DNA from: Candidatus Nomurabacteria bacterium CG_4_9_14_0_2_um_filter_32_10
GTDB lineage: Bacteria; Patescibacteriota; Minisyncoccia; Phycocordibacterales; UBA9973
NCBI GenBank assembly: GCA_002788475.1
Contig: PFRK01000053.1
Location: 1-9,820 of the forward strand
Direction: 5' to 3'
DNA length: 9,820 nucleotides
The notes beneath the pieces were generated by a model. That model saw only the letters and a list, made by a program, of their open reading frames with translations. It searched no databases and had not been told where the DNA came from. Both the position numbers and the translations under genes were made by a program. Of this stretch, positions 1 to 5,754 are shown one piece after another. How positions within the stretch are numbered: the stretch's first letter is position 1; each line of letters begins with the position of its first letter.

Positions 1-944
1 GAATCAGATAAAATAAAATCTCCAGTCTCAAAATATTTTCCTATCATTGCAATTTTCACTGTCTTTTTACCATTATGCGCATGTTTTGCAAAATTTTTCC
101 ATTTTCTCCAAGCTTTTACATCTGGTTTTTTAGAAGCAATACCTAAAATCTCACAAATTTTACTGGAAAGATTTTCTTTCTCAAAATTAAGTGGAATATC
201 ATAAACACTATCCACATCTGGAGCAGATATAACTCTTTCAATAGGCATATTACAAAAAAGTGAAATTTTTTCTTTTCTTTTTTTATCAAGATTTGTATCA
301 GCTCTAGCTATTAAAAAATCCGGCTGAATACCCGATGCATTTACTGTTCTAACAGCATTTTGAGTTGGTTTAGTTTTCATTTCACCAACTTTTTGTGGTG
401 TTGGTAAATAAGAAACCATAACAAAAGCAACATCCTTAGGAGATTCAAGTTTTAACATTCTAGCAGCTTCCAAGAAAAGCATATTTTGATATTCTCCGGC
501 AGTACCTCCTATTTCAATAATGACAATATCAGCTTTAGCTTTTTCCCCTGCTTCTTTAATTCGTCCAATAACTTCAAGAGGTATATGAGGAACAACTTCT
601 ACACATTTTCCTTTATACTCTAAATTACGCTCTCTCTCTATGACTGATTTATAAATCCGGCCCGTCGTCATATAATTTATCCGAGTTAAATTTATATCAA
701 GAAATCTTTCATAATTACCCATATCTTGATCTGTCTCATCTCCATCTTTCAACACAAAAACTTCCCCGTGTTCTGTCGGATTCATAGTACCAGCATCGAC
801 ATTTATATAAGGATCAATTTTTATAGAAGTAACTTTAAGCCCACGATTTTTTAAAATAAGACCAAGTGAAGACGAAGTAATACCTTTTCCAACTCCAGAA
901 ATAACTCCTCCTATTACAAAAATATATTTTGTCTGTTTTGACAT
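1..944 (-). CDS. pyrG: CTP synthase (glutamine hydrolysing), 3' end outside window
   Basis: CTP synthase makes CTP from UTP, ATP and glutamine in the cytoplasm, the last step of pyrimidine nucleotide synthesis. I translated the reverse strand from ATG at 944; 314 full codons are visible of roughly 540 usual for the family. The whole N-terminal amidoligase domain is present: P-loop GGVISGVGKG (residues 12-21, Lys20), the KIDPYINVDAGTMNP block (42-56), HGEVFVLKDGDETD with the metal-binding Asp72, TTGRIY, and the second metal-ligand region EIGGTAGEYQN. The frame leaves the window just after IAMIGKYFETGD, where the linker to the glutamine amidotransferase domain starts, so the catalytic Cys-His-Glu of that domain cannot be seen. 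The GGTAGEYQN form (usually GGTVGDIES) is, from memory, the variant seen in CPR genomes. It lies 81 nt after ftsX. AGGTGG occurs 13 nt before the ATG, a distant and weak ribosome-binding site. Confidence 0.96.
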   Translation of the reverse strand, partial: MSKQTKYIFVIGGVISGVGKGITSSSLGLILKNRGLKVTSIKIDPYINVDAGTMNPTEHGEVFVLKDGDETDQDMGNYERFLDINLTRINYMTTGRIYKSVIERERNLEYKGKCVEVVPHIPLEVIGRIKEAGEKAKADIVIIEIGGTAGEYQNMLFLEAARMLKLESPKDVAFVMVSYLPTPQKVGEMKTKPTQNAVRTVNASGIQPDFLIARADTNLDKKRKEKISLFCNMPIERVISAPDVDSVYDIPLNFEKENLSSKICEILGIASKKPDVKAWRKWKNFAKHAHNGKKTVKIAMIGKYFETGDFILSD

Positions 945-1025
945 ATTAATTATTTATCCACCTAAATTTTTTAATTTTTTCTTATTTATTGTTTAGCTTT
1001 ATTTTTGTGAAAAATTTTGGCGGAT

Positions 1026-1946
1026 TCATTTATTTAAATATTTTCTAGTAGCAATGAAACTAGAAATCATACCCAAAATGACACCTGATAATAAAACAAT
1101 AACAAAAATTTGAAATAAATTTGAAATATAATAATCATAAACATCAAGCCCCAAGAAATTAGTCATATTATTTCCAAAATAAGCCGTCGCTGGCCAAAAA
1201 ATAAGCAATGTAATAATCGTAGCAATAATACCATAAATGGCACCTTCAACCATAAAAGGTCCACGAACTCGCATATTGCTTGCCCCGACTAAACGCATTA
1301 CCCCTATCTCTTCTCTAGAAATGAAAATAGTTAATCTAATGGTATTAAATGTAATAATTATAGAAACTATTATTAAAATTAATGTAATTAAAAAACCCAA
1401 TCTCTGCGCACCAGATATAATATTATTTAACCTATTTATAACTATCTTATTCTGGTGATAATTTACTTTATCAATAATAGAAGTAGAACCTAAGACAAGA
1501 GCATTATCAGATTTCATAAAATTTGCGATACTTTCATATTGAGAAACTTCCATTGCTTTAACATTTAAATATGATCCGAGTGGATTTTCTTTTATTTCAT
1601 CTAAGGCTTGAATCGTAGGATAATCATCTTCATGTCTTTCTCGAAAAGAAGCCAATGCTTCATCTGCACTGACATATGTAACAGTAGCCACTTCTGGTAA
1701 ATTCTCTAAAGATTTCTTCAAAGACATTATTTTAACTTCAGGAGCATCAACAGTAAAATAAATAGTCACATCTACTTTATCTTTTATCTGATCCAAAGAA
1801 AAATGAAGTACTGCTTGCAATAATAAAATAGCAGTAATAACAGAAAGAGTAATCGTAACAACAAGAACTGCAGCCCAAGAAATCATTCCACTTCTAGTAA
1901 AATTTATAAATCCCGATTTTATAATTCTTTTAAGTTCAGTCATCAT
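1026..1946 (-). CDS. ftsX: Cell division protein FtsX, permease subunit of FtsEX
   Basis: FtsX is the membrane half of the ABC-type FtsEX complex. It does not transport a substrate but passes ATP-driven conformational changes from FtsE to cell-wall hydrolases or their activators at the division septum. The 306-residue protein has the expected topology: one membrane segment near residues 23-47, an extracellular domain (about 48-180, beginning VDVTIYFTVDAPE), and three more segments near 183-203, 228-251 and 274-298. The cytoplasmic stretch ISREEIGVMRLVGAS before the third segment is the typical FtsX/MacB-type coupling region that contacts the ATPase. Two ATG codons are adjacent (1946 and 1943) and either could be the start. 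No Shine-Dalgarno site is visible; the upstream spacer is a 7-nt-phased repeat. The stop is TGA. It follows ftsE by 38 nt, and the pair is very likely co-transcribed. The hydrolase partner is not in this window. Confidence 0.94.
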   Translation of the reverse strand: MMTELKRIIKSGFINFTRSGMISWAAVLVVTITLSVITAILLLQAVLHFSLDQIKDKVDVTIYFTVDAPEVKIMSLKKSLENLPEVATVTYVSADEALASFRERHEDDYPTIQALDEIKENPLGSYLNVKAMEVSQYESIANFMKSDNALVLGSTSIIDKVNYHQNKIVINRLNNIISGAQRLGFLITLILIIVSIIITFNTIRLTIFISREEIGVMRLVGASNMRVRGPFMVEGAIYGIIATIITLLIFWPATAYFGNNMTNFLGLDVYDYYISNLFQIFVIVLLSGVILGMISSFIATRKYLNK

Positions 1947-1952
1947 AATAAA

Positions 1953-1987
1953 TTAGCTTCTAGCGACTAGCACCTAATACCTAATCA
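1953..1987. repeat. Five tandem degenerate 7-nt units between ftsE and ftsX
   Basis: The spacer between ftsE and ftsX is almost wholly made of five contiguous heptamers, read on the plus strand: TTAGCTT, CTAGCGA, CTAGCAC, CTAATAC, CTAATCA. The shared core is CTAg/a at the start of each unit. The last unit overlaps the TGA stop codon of ftsE (1985-1987). Phasing is exact over 35 bp. No function is known to me. Confidence 0.7.
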
Positions 1988-2665
1988 TATAACATATTTA
2001 CCATTCTTGTCATCTCTAATAATTTTGCCTTTTTCCATTGTAATTACCCTCTTACCAATTGAATCAATAATCCCACGATTATGTGTCGTTAAAATAACTG
2101 TTGTACCTAAATCATTTATCTTTTTTAAAATCTGAACTATCTCATATGTGTTAATTGCATCCAAATTTCCCGTTGGTTCATCTGCAATAATAAGTTCAGG
2201 TTGATTAATAATAGCACGTGCTATCGCTAGACGCTGTTGTTCTCCTCCAGACATTTGATGAGGAAAATGAAACATCTTATTACTCAAATCAACAAGCTCC
2301 AAAACATGAGGGACATCACTTTCTATTTCCTCATTACTTTTACCAACAGCCTCCATAGCAAAAGCAATATTTTCATATGCAGTTTTATTTGAAAGCAACT
2401 TAAAATCTTGGAATACTACACCCATTCTTCTTCTTAATTTAGTTAAATCTGCATTTTTTAACTTAAATACATTAATTGACTCAAAAAAAAGTGTTCCAGC
2501 AGTCGGAACATCATCTGCTAAAATCATTTTAACAAGAGTAGTCTTACCCGCACCAGAATGTCCTACTATAGAGACAAATTCTCCTGCTGTGATGGTCAAA
2601 GTCACATCATCTAACGCTAAAAAATCTTTATTATAAACTTTTGTAACATTGTTAAAATAAATCAC
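1985..2665 (-). CDS. ftsE: Cell division ATP-binding protein FtsE
   Basis: FtsE is the cytoplasmic ATPase of FtsEX and powers control of septal peptidoglycan hydrolysis. The 226-residue length is typical. All ABC ATPase elements are present: Walker A GHSGAGKTT (35-43), Q-loop VFQDF (Gln86), signature MSGGEQQRLAIARA (138-151), Walker B LIIADE (158-163), D-loop GNLD (166-169) and H-loop TTH (His195). The opening IYFNNVTKVY and the Q-loop context FQDFKLL are typical of FtsE rather than of importers. The frame opens with a GTG codon at 2665, 18 nt after prfB; no ATG fits the conserved N-terminus, so GTG is the likely start. Stop is TGA. The order prfB-ftsE-ftsX is a widespread bacterial arrangement and supports the assignment. 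Confidence 0.96.
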   Translation of the reverse strand: MIYFNNVTKVYNKDFLALDDVTLTITAGEFVSIVGHSGAGKTTLVKMILADDVPTAGTLFFESINVFKLKNADLTKLRRRMGVVFQDFKLLSNKTAYENIAFAMEAVGKSNEEIESDVPHVLELVDLSNKMFHFPHQMSGGEQQRLAIARAIINQPELIIADEPTGNLDAINTYEIVQILKKINDLGTTVILTTHNRGIIDSIGKRVITMEKGKIIRDDKNGKYVI

Positions 2666-2683
2666 TGTCTAATTATATCATAA

Positions 2684-3715
2684 TTATAATTTTTTTTCCT
2701 CATCCTGTTGTTCATGAACGATAGGGTCTATAAACAAATCTATATCGCCATCTAAAACCGCATCAATATTACTGGTTTCTACACTAGTACGATGATCTTT
2801 AACCATTTTATAGGGATGTAAAACATAAGAACGTATCTGACTACCCCACTCTATTTCTGTACCTTTAGAAATTTTCATACTTTCTTCTACTGTCTTTTTT
2901 TCTTCTTCCGCTTTTTTAAAAATTTTAGCCAAAAGTATAGACATAGCTCGCTCCCGATTTTGTTCTTGTGAACGTTCTCCGGAAGCATGAACAGAAATAT
3001 TAGTTGGGATATGCACAAGTCTGACGGCTGTTTCTCTTTTGTTTACATTTTGTCCACCAGGCCCACTTGAGCGACTATATTCTATTTTCAAATCATTTTC
3101 TGGAATAATAAAATCTTTTTCTTCTAATTTAGAAAATTTAGGTAATACTTCAACTAAAGAAAAAGAAGTGTGTCGCAATTTTTTTGCATTAAATGGTGAA
3201 ATACGAACTAAACGATGTACTCCAGATTCATTTTTAAGGACCCCATAAGGCCCCTCTACGGAGGCGCCTACGGAGGCGTTGCCTCCGTAATGCGTCGAAG
3301 GATGACCTTTTATCTCAAAAGAAACATTTCTATATCCGCCATGATCATTTTTATGTTCGTGAATAAAAAATATTTCCCAATTTTTTCTTATAGCATATTT
3401 CATATACATATCTAAAAGTATTCGAGAAAAATCTTCAGCATCATCTCCTCCTGCACCAGAGATTATAGTAACTATTGCATTTCCCTTATCATATTTTTGA
3501 GCACCAGCAAGATTATCTTTAAGTTCTGCAATTTTTTTCAATATTGCCTGAGCTTTATTTTTATCATTCCAAAAATCTACTTGCTGTGTTTCAGCTTCAA
3601 GTTTTTCTATTTCCCCGCCTACATCGCTTTGCCTGCCCGAATCGCTACGCGAATCGTTGCGGGCGGGTGAAACATTGCGGGCAGGTTTTTCTACATCTTT
3701 TTTTTCTTTATTCAT
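2684..3715 (-). CDS. prfB: Peptide chain release factor 2 (short N-terminal domain, two palindromic insertions)
   Basis: RF2 reads UGA and UAA stop codons and triggers peptide release on the ribosome. Counted from ATG at 3715 (343 residues), the stop-codon reading tripeptide SPF is at 173-175 and the catalytic GGQ loop at 220-222 (SGPGGQNVNK). The C-terminal WGSQIRSYVLHPYKMVKDHRT block is classic RF2. A longer frame opens at ATG 3739, but that codon lies inside the T-arm of the adjacent tRNA, so I prefer 3715. Domain 1 is much reduced: only about 35 residues separate the DFWND motif from SGAGGDDAEDF, where E. coli RF2 has tens more. Two GC-rich palindromic DNA segments are read in frame, giving residues about 9-34 (rich in Pro, Arg, Ser and Asp) and about 139-154. 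Family members have only a few residues at the second place. I see no programmed frameshift site. Stop is TAA. Confidence 0.95.
   Translation of the reverse strand: MNKEKKDVEKPARNVSPARNDSRSDSGRQSDVGGEIEKLEAETQQVDFWNDKNKAQAILKKIAELKDNLAGAQKYDKGNAIVTIISGAGGDDAEDFSRILLDMYMKYAIRKNWEIFFIHEHKNDHGGYRNVSFEIKGHPSTHYGGNASVGASVEGPYGVLKNESGVHRLVRISPFNAKKLRHTSFSLVEVLPKFSKLEEKDFIIPENDLKIEYSRSSGPGGQNVNKRETAVRLVHIPTNISVHASGERSQEQNRERAMSILLAKIFKKAEEEKKTVEESMKISKGTEIEWGSQIRSYVLHPYKMVKDHRTSVETSNIDAVLDGDIDLFIDPIVHEQQDEEKKL
3257..3289. repeat. GC-rich hairpin insertion inside prfB (second site)
   Basis: The 9-mer TACGGAGGC occurs twice directly (3257-3265 and 3269-3277) and once inverted (GCCTCCGTA, 3281-3289). 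The last two form a perfect 9-bp stem with a 3-nt loop. The segment is far richer in GC than its surroundings and encodes a Gly/Ala/Ser/Val stretch of RF2 absent from ordinary family members, just before GPYGVLKNESGVHR. It looks like a small palindromic element inserted in frame. Confidence 0.75.
3614..3685. repeat. GC-rich palindromic insertion inside prfB (N-terminal site)
   Basis: Two pairs of inverted arms interleave: CCTGCCCG (3632-3639) with CGGGCAGG (3678-3685), and CCCGCC (3614-3619) with GGCGGG (3662-3667). CGAATCG is also repeated directly (3639-3645 and 3651-3657). The segment is GC-rich in an AT-rich gene and encodes about 25 low-complexity residues near the RF2 N-terminus. The crossing arms suggest nested or rearranged insertions, or a pseudoknot-capable RNA. 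Confidence 0.7.
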
Positions 3716-3716
3716 G

Positions 3717-3789
3717 AGCCGTTGGGATGACTTGCACATCCGACATTCGCTTTACGAAAGCGATGCTCTACTACCTGAGCTACAACGGC
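3717..3789 (-). tRNA. tRNA-Thr (anticodon CGU), no encoded CCA
   Basis: On the reverse strand a full cloverleaf folds: acceptor GCCGTTG/CAACGGC (7 bp), D-stem GCTC/GAGC, anticodon stem TCGCT/AGCGA with 7-nt loop TTCGTAA (anticodon CGT, reads ACG), and T-stem GGATG/CATCC. The T-loop is TGCAAGT instead of the usual TTC start, so position 55 is G rather than U. The D-loop AGGTAGTA lacks the consecutive GG of most tRNAs. The discriminator base is T and the next bases are CATG, so CCA must be added enzymatically. The ATG of prfB starts one base after the discriminator. Confidence 0.9.
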
Positions 3790-3819
3790 ATATTTTATTT
3801 ATATCATGCTCGGACTTTA

Positions 3820-3834
3820 TCCGCCTCTGGCGGA
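3820..3834. repeat. Small GC hairpin between the two tRNA genes
   Basis: TCCGCC (3820-3825) and GGCGGA (3829-3834) form a perfect 6-bp stem with loop TCT in the 71-nt tRNA spacer. No T-tract follows on either strand, so it is not a typical terminator. It resembles in style the GC-rich palindromes inside prfB, and may instead be a processing structure in the tRNA transcript. Confidence 0.5.
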
Positions 3835-3860
3835 AACTGAGCTAGAGTGGCGTGTCTTTC

Positions 3861-3936
3861 TGGAGCCGTTGATCGGGATTGAACCGATGACCTCGTCATT
3901 ACCAATGACGTGCTCTACCAACTGAGCTACAACGGC
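3861..3936 (-). tRNA. tRNA-Thr (anticodon GGU), CCA encoded
   Basis: The reverse strand folds into a canonical cloverleaf: acceptor GCCGTTG/CAACGGC, D-arm GCTC-AGTTGGTA-GAGC, anticodon stem CGTCA/TGACG with loop TTGGTAA (anticodon GGT, reading ACC and ACU), variable region AGGTC, T-arm ATCGG-TTCAATC-CCGAT. Discriminator T is followed directly by encoded CCA (3861-3863). It shares its acceptor stem with the tRNA-Thr(CGU) 71 nt downstream; the two probably come from one transcript. Confidence 0.95.
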
Positions 3937-3945
3937 ATATTCACA

Positions 3946-3974
3946 ATACTAATTTATTTTCACTTATTTTGCAA
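3946..3974 (-). promoter_or_regulatory. Candidate promoter for the tRNA-prfB-ftsEX transcript
   Basis: On the reverse strand TTGCAA (3969-3974; 4 of 6 matches to TTGACA) and TAGTAT (3946-3951; 4 of 6 to TATAAT) are separated by exactly 17 nt. Transcription would start a few bases before the tRNA-Thr(GGU) 5' end at 3936, as is usual for tRNA genes. Each hexamer is only fair; position and spacing carry the call. Confidence 0.45.
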
Positions 3975-4020
3975 AACATCTTTTTTAAAAAAATTATAAA
4001 TCTACATTAAAAAATAAAGA

Positions 4021-4047
4021 TGTGGGTAATGTGGATAAGGTGTATAA
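4021..4047 (-). promoter_or_regulatory. Three contiguous DnaA-box-like 9-mers in the divergent spacer
   Basis: Read on the minus strand the three abutting 9-mers are TTATACACC (4039-4047), TTATCCACA (4030-4038) and TTACCCACA (4021-4029). The middle one is a perfect match to the DnaA-box consensus, one neighbour has one mismatch and the other two. They lie in the roughly 180-bp spacer where gene direction diverges and are followed by a very AT-rich stretch (4048-4119). They could be part of a replication origin, DnaA-responsive regulation, or chance; dnaA itself is not in the window. A possible plus-strand -10 (TATACT, 4077-4082) for the next gene lies downstream with no good -35. Confidence 0.4.
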
Positions 4048-4119
4048 CTACACTTTATTTTTAAAAAAAAATTTTATATACTTCAACTAGAAATTAATAT
4101 TAAAATTAAATCTATAAAA

Positions 4120-4752
4120 ATGAAGAAAAATTTATATAAGAAATTTGTAGTTAGTTTTTTAATTCTTGTTTTTGTCACACAATTTTATTCTACAGTAGAG
4201 AATGCTTTTGCTGTGACAGACAATGTTGTAGTAAATCTTACCGTAACTTCAGGTATTAGTATCACTGCCAATACAACCCCAGTCACTTTATTACCCGCAC
4301 TCAGTATCGCTAATGAATCTGCTTACGGACGTTCTAGTTTTACAGTCATAACTAATGATCCAGATGGTTATACTTTAGGAGTATTAGCCACGACTGATCC
4401 AGCACTCAAACAAGGCGTCGTTGATTCTTTTGCCGATTATACTGAAGCAGTCGCTGGAGTCCCAGAAGTATGGAGTGTCGCAAGTGGAGCTAAAGAATTT
4501 GGATTTTCTGTATATGGTGCCGATGAAGTTGCTGGATATGGGACAGGTACTTGCGATGCAAGTGGTGTAATAACTGGCACTTTAAATTTCGAAGGATTTT
4601 CAACATTAAATAATGAAATTGCTACTAACCCTGATGTCACTCTTCCTGCTGGTACAGAAACATTTGTTTGTTTCCAAGTTCAACAAAATGATGTTTTCGC
4701 AGCTGAAGGAGCTTACTCTGCTACGATTACTGGTACAGCAACTGTATTATAA
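4120..4752 (+). CDS. Secreted beta-rich surface protein (paralogue of the product at 5755)
   Basis: I do not recognise a named family. The 210-residue product has a clear Sec signal peptide (basic MKKNLYKK, hydrophobic core 9-23, likely cleavage after NAFA at 31). The mature part is rich in Thr, Val, Ala, Gly and Asp with strand-like alternation, has only two Cys (in GTCDASG and ETFVCFQ, which could form a disulfide), and ends in GAYSATITGTATVL, as in secreted Ig-like or WxL-like domains. No membrane anchor or sortase motif is present. The block DPAL...VDSFADYT...FGFSVYGADE recurs in the protein at 5755-6540 (TPAL...EDSFADYT...FGFSPEGVD), so the two are paralogues. It is the first gene of a tight four-gene surface cluster, 17 nt before the next. 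No Shine-Dalgarno site precedes the ATG. By analogy with WxL operons it may be a surface component held by the membrane protein downstream; this is inference. Confidence 0.85.
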   Translation: MKKNLYKKFVVSFLILVFVTQFYSTVENAFAVTDNVVVNLTVTSGISITANTTPVTLLPALSIANESAYGRSSFTVITNDPDGYTLGVLATTDPALKQGVVDSFADYTEAVAGVPEVWSVASGAKEFGFSVYGADEVAGYGTGTCDASGVITGTLNFEGFSTLNNEIATNPDVTLPAGTETFVCFQVQQNDVFAAEGAYSATITGTATVL

Positions 4753-4769
4753 AAATGATAAAGACCTAA

Positions 4770-5747
4770 ATGGCAAATTTGTTTATAAAAATCACATATA
4801 GTATGGTCATTATGTTTACCATAATAGGCGGTTTTTTATTGCCAGAGTATTCTTTAGCGTATACCAAAACTAAACTTGATGTAACTATACAAAATGACTT
4901 TGTTGTAGAACCAGGTAAAACAGAAATATTTCTAAACCCCGGAGAAAGTATAACAAAAAATATTTCAGTCACTAGTCGTATTAATAAAACATTTAATTTT
5001 AAATTAACTACAGAAGATTTTGTCGGAACAAATGATTCTAAACAACCAGTTATGCTTCTTGGTGATGCGAATAGTCCTTACTCTCTAAAAGATTTTATCA
5101 TACCTGAAATTACAGAATTTAGTTTAGAATTTGGAGAAAAAATTACTATCCCCGTCACTATATCCATCCCTAGTAATGCTGAACCAAGAGGTTACTATGG
5201 TGCATTGATTATATCAAACAACCCAGATAAGTTAGATGGTGAAACTATAAAAGAAACAGAAAGTAAAACACGAATTATTTCTAGAATCGGTTCACTTTTT
5301 TTGTTAAAAATTAATGGCGAAGGAATAGAACAAGGAAATATTGAAAGCCTAAAAGTAATCGGACCAACACAAATGTTCTATAGCGAAAGACCAAAAGGAT
5401 TTGAAATCGCATTTAAAAATACAGGTAATGTCCACCTTGTCCCTTATGGAACAATAACAATTAAAAATATATTCGGCCAAGTTATCAATACTTTACCAGT
5501 AGATGCATATTTCGTACTTCCAGATTCTACAAGATATAGAGAAGTAATGTGGAGTGATGGTTTTAGTGTGGGTCGTTATACAGCCAATCTTAATCTTTTT
5601 AAAGGTTACAATGATGAATCTCAAGAAACTCAATTAGCATTTTGGATTATTCCATGGAAAATACTTCTTATCGCATTCGTAACTATTGTACTTATTGTTT
5701 CATCTTTCTATTATGTCTTGACACGTTTTGAGTTAAGAAAAAAATAG
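4770..5747 (+). CDS. Membrane-anchored extracellular protein resembling DUF916/WxL-partner proteins
   Basis: The 325-residue protein has a signal peptide (1-30, cleavage near YSLA), about 260 extracellular residues, one membrane segment near 294-316 and a short basic tail ending ELRKK, so it should sit on the outer face of the membrane. The first extracellular half, from FVVEPGKTEIFLNPGESITKN through the strand pattern to EPRGYYGALIISNN, has the Ig-like layout of the N-terminal domain of Gram-positive WxL-interacting proteins (DUF916, peptidoglycan-binding). The second half (KGFEIAFKNTGNVHLVPYGTITIKN) looks like a second Ig-like domain. Two domains plus a C-terminal membrane anchor is the DUF916/DUF3324 architecture. 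I judged this by eye, so family membership is provisional. It lies between two genes for small secreted paralogues, which fits a role in anchoring or displaying them. ATG at 4770 directly follows an in-frame TAA. Confidence 0.8.
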   Translation: MANLFIKITYSMVIMFTIIGGFLLPEYSLAYTKTKLDVTIQNDFVVEPGKTEIFLNPGESITKNISVTSRINKTFNFKLTTEDFVGTNDSKQPVMLLGDANSPYSLKDFIIPEITEFSLEFGEKITIPVTISIPSNAEPRGYYGALIISNNPDKLDGETIKETESKTRIISRIGSLFLLKINGEGIEQGNIESLKVIGPTQMFYSERPKGFEIAFKNTGNVHLVPYGTITIKNIFGQVINTLPVDAYFVLPDSTRYREVMWSDGFSVGRYTANLNLFKGYNDESQETQLAFWIIPWKILLIAFVTIVLIVSSFYYVLTRFELRKK

Positions 5748-5754
5748 TTGCAAA

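Noticed and set aside
954..962. TTATCCACC upstream of pyrG as a DnaA box
   Set aside because: One mismatch, isolated, and its complement AGGTGG is as well explained as a weak ribosome-binding site for pyrG.
1237..1458. Open frame on the plus strand inside ftsX (likewise small frames opposite or inside prfB and the surface genes)
   Set aside because: Each lies antisense to or out of frame with a strongly supported gene and shows no domain, signal or start context.
3614..3685. CRISPR-like repeat or intrinsic terminator in the GC-rich part of prfB
   Set aside because: No regularly spaced repeats with unique spacers, and the segment is inside an intact coding frame.
1026..3715. Recoded TGA (genetic code 25) because of CPR affiliation
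   Set aside because: RF2 is present with SPF and GGQ motifs, and ftsE and ftsX end at TGA in the expected places.
3716..3739. Upstream extension of prfB to an ATG at 3739 (adds eight residues)
   Set aside because: The extra codons lie in the T-arm and acceptor stem of a well-folded tRNA, and the added residues have no counterpart in the family.
4755..4769. Four-codon ORF (MIKT) between the first two surface genes
   Set aside because: Too short to support as a gene; it may only aid coupling and nothing else marks it.
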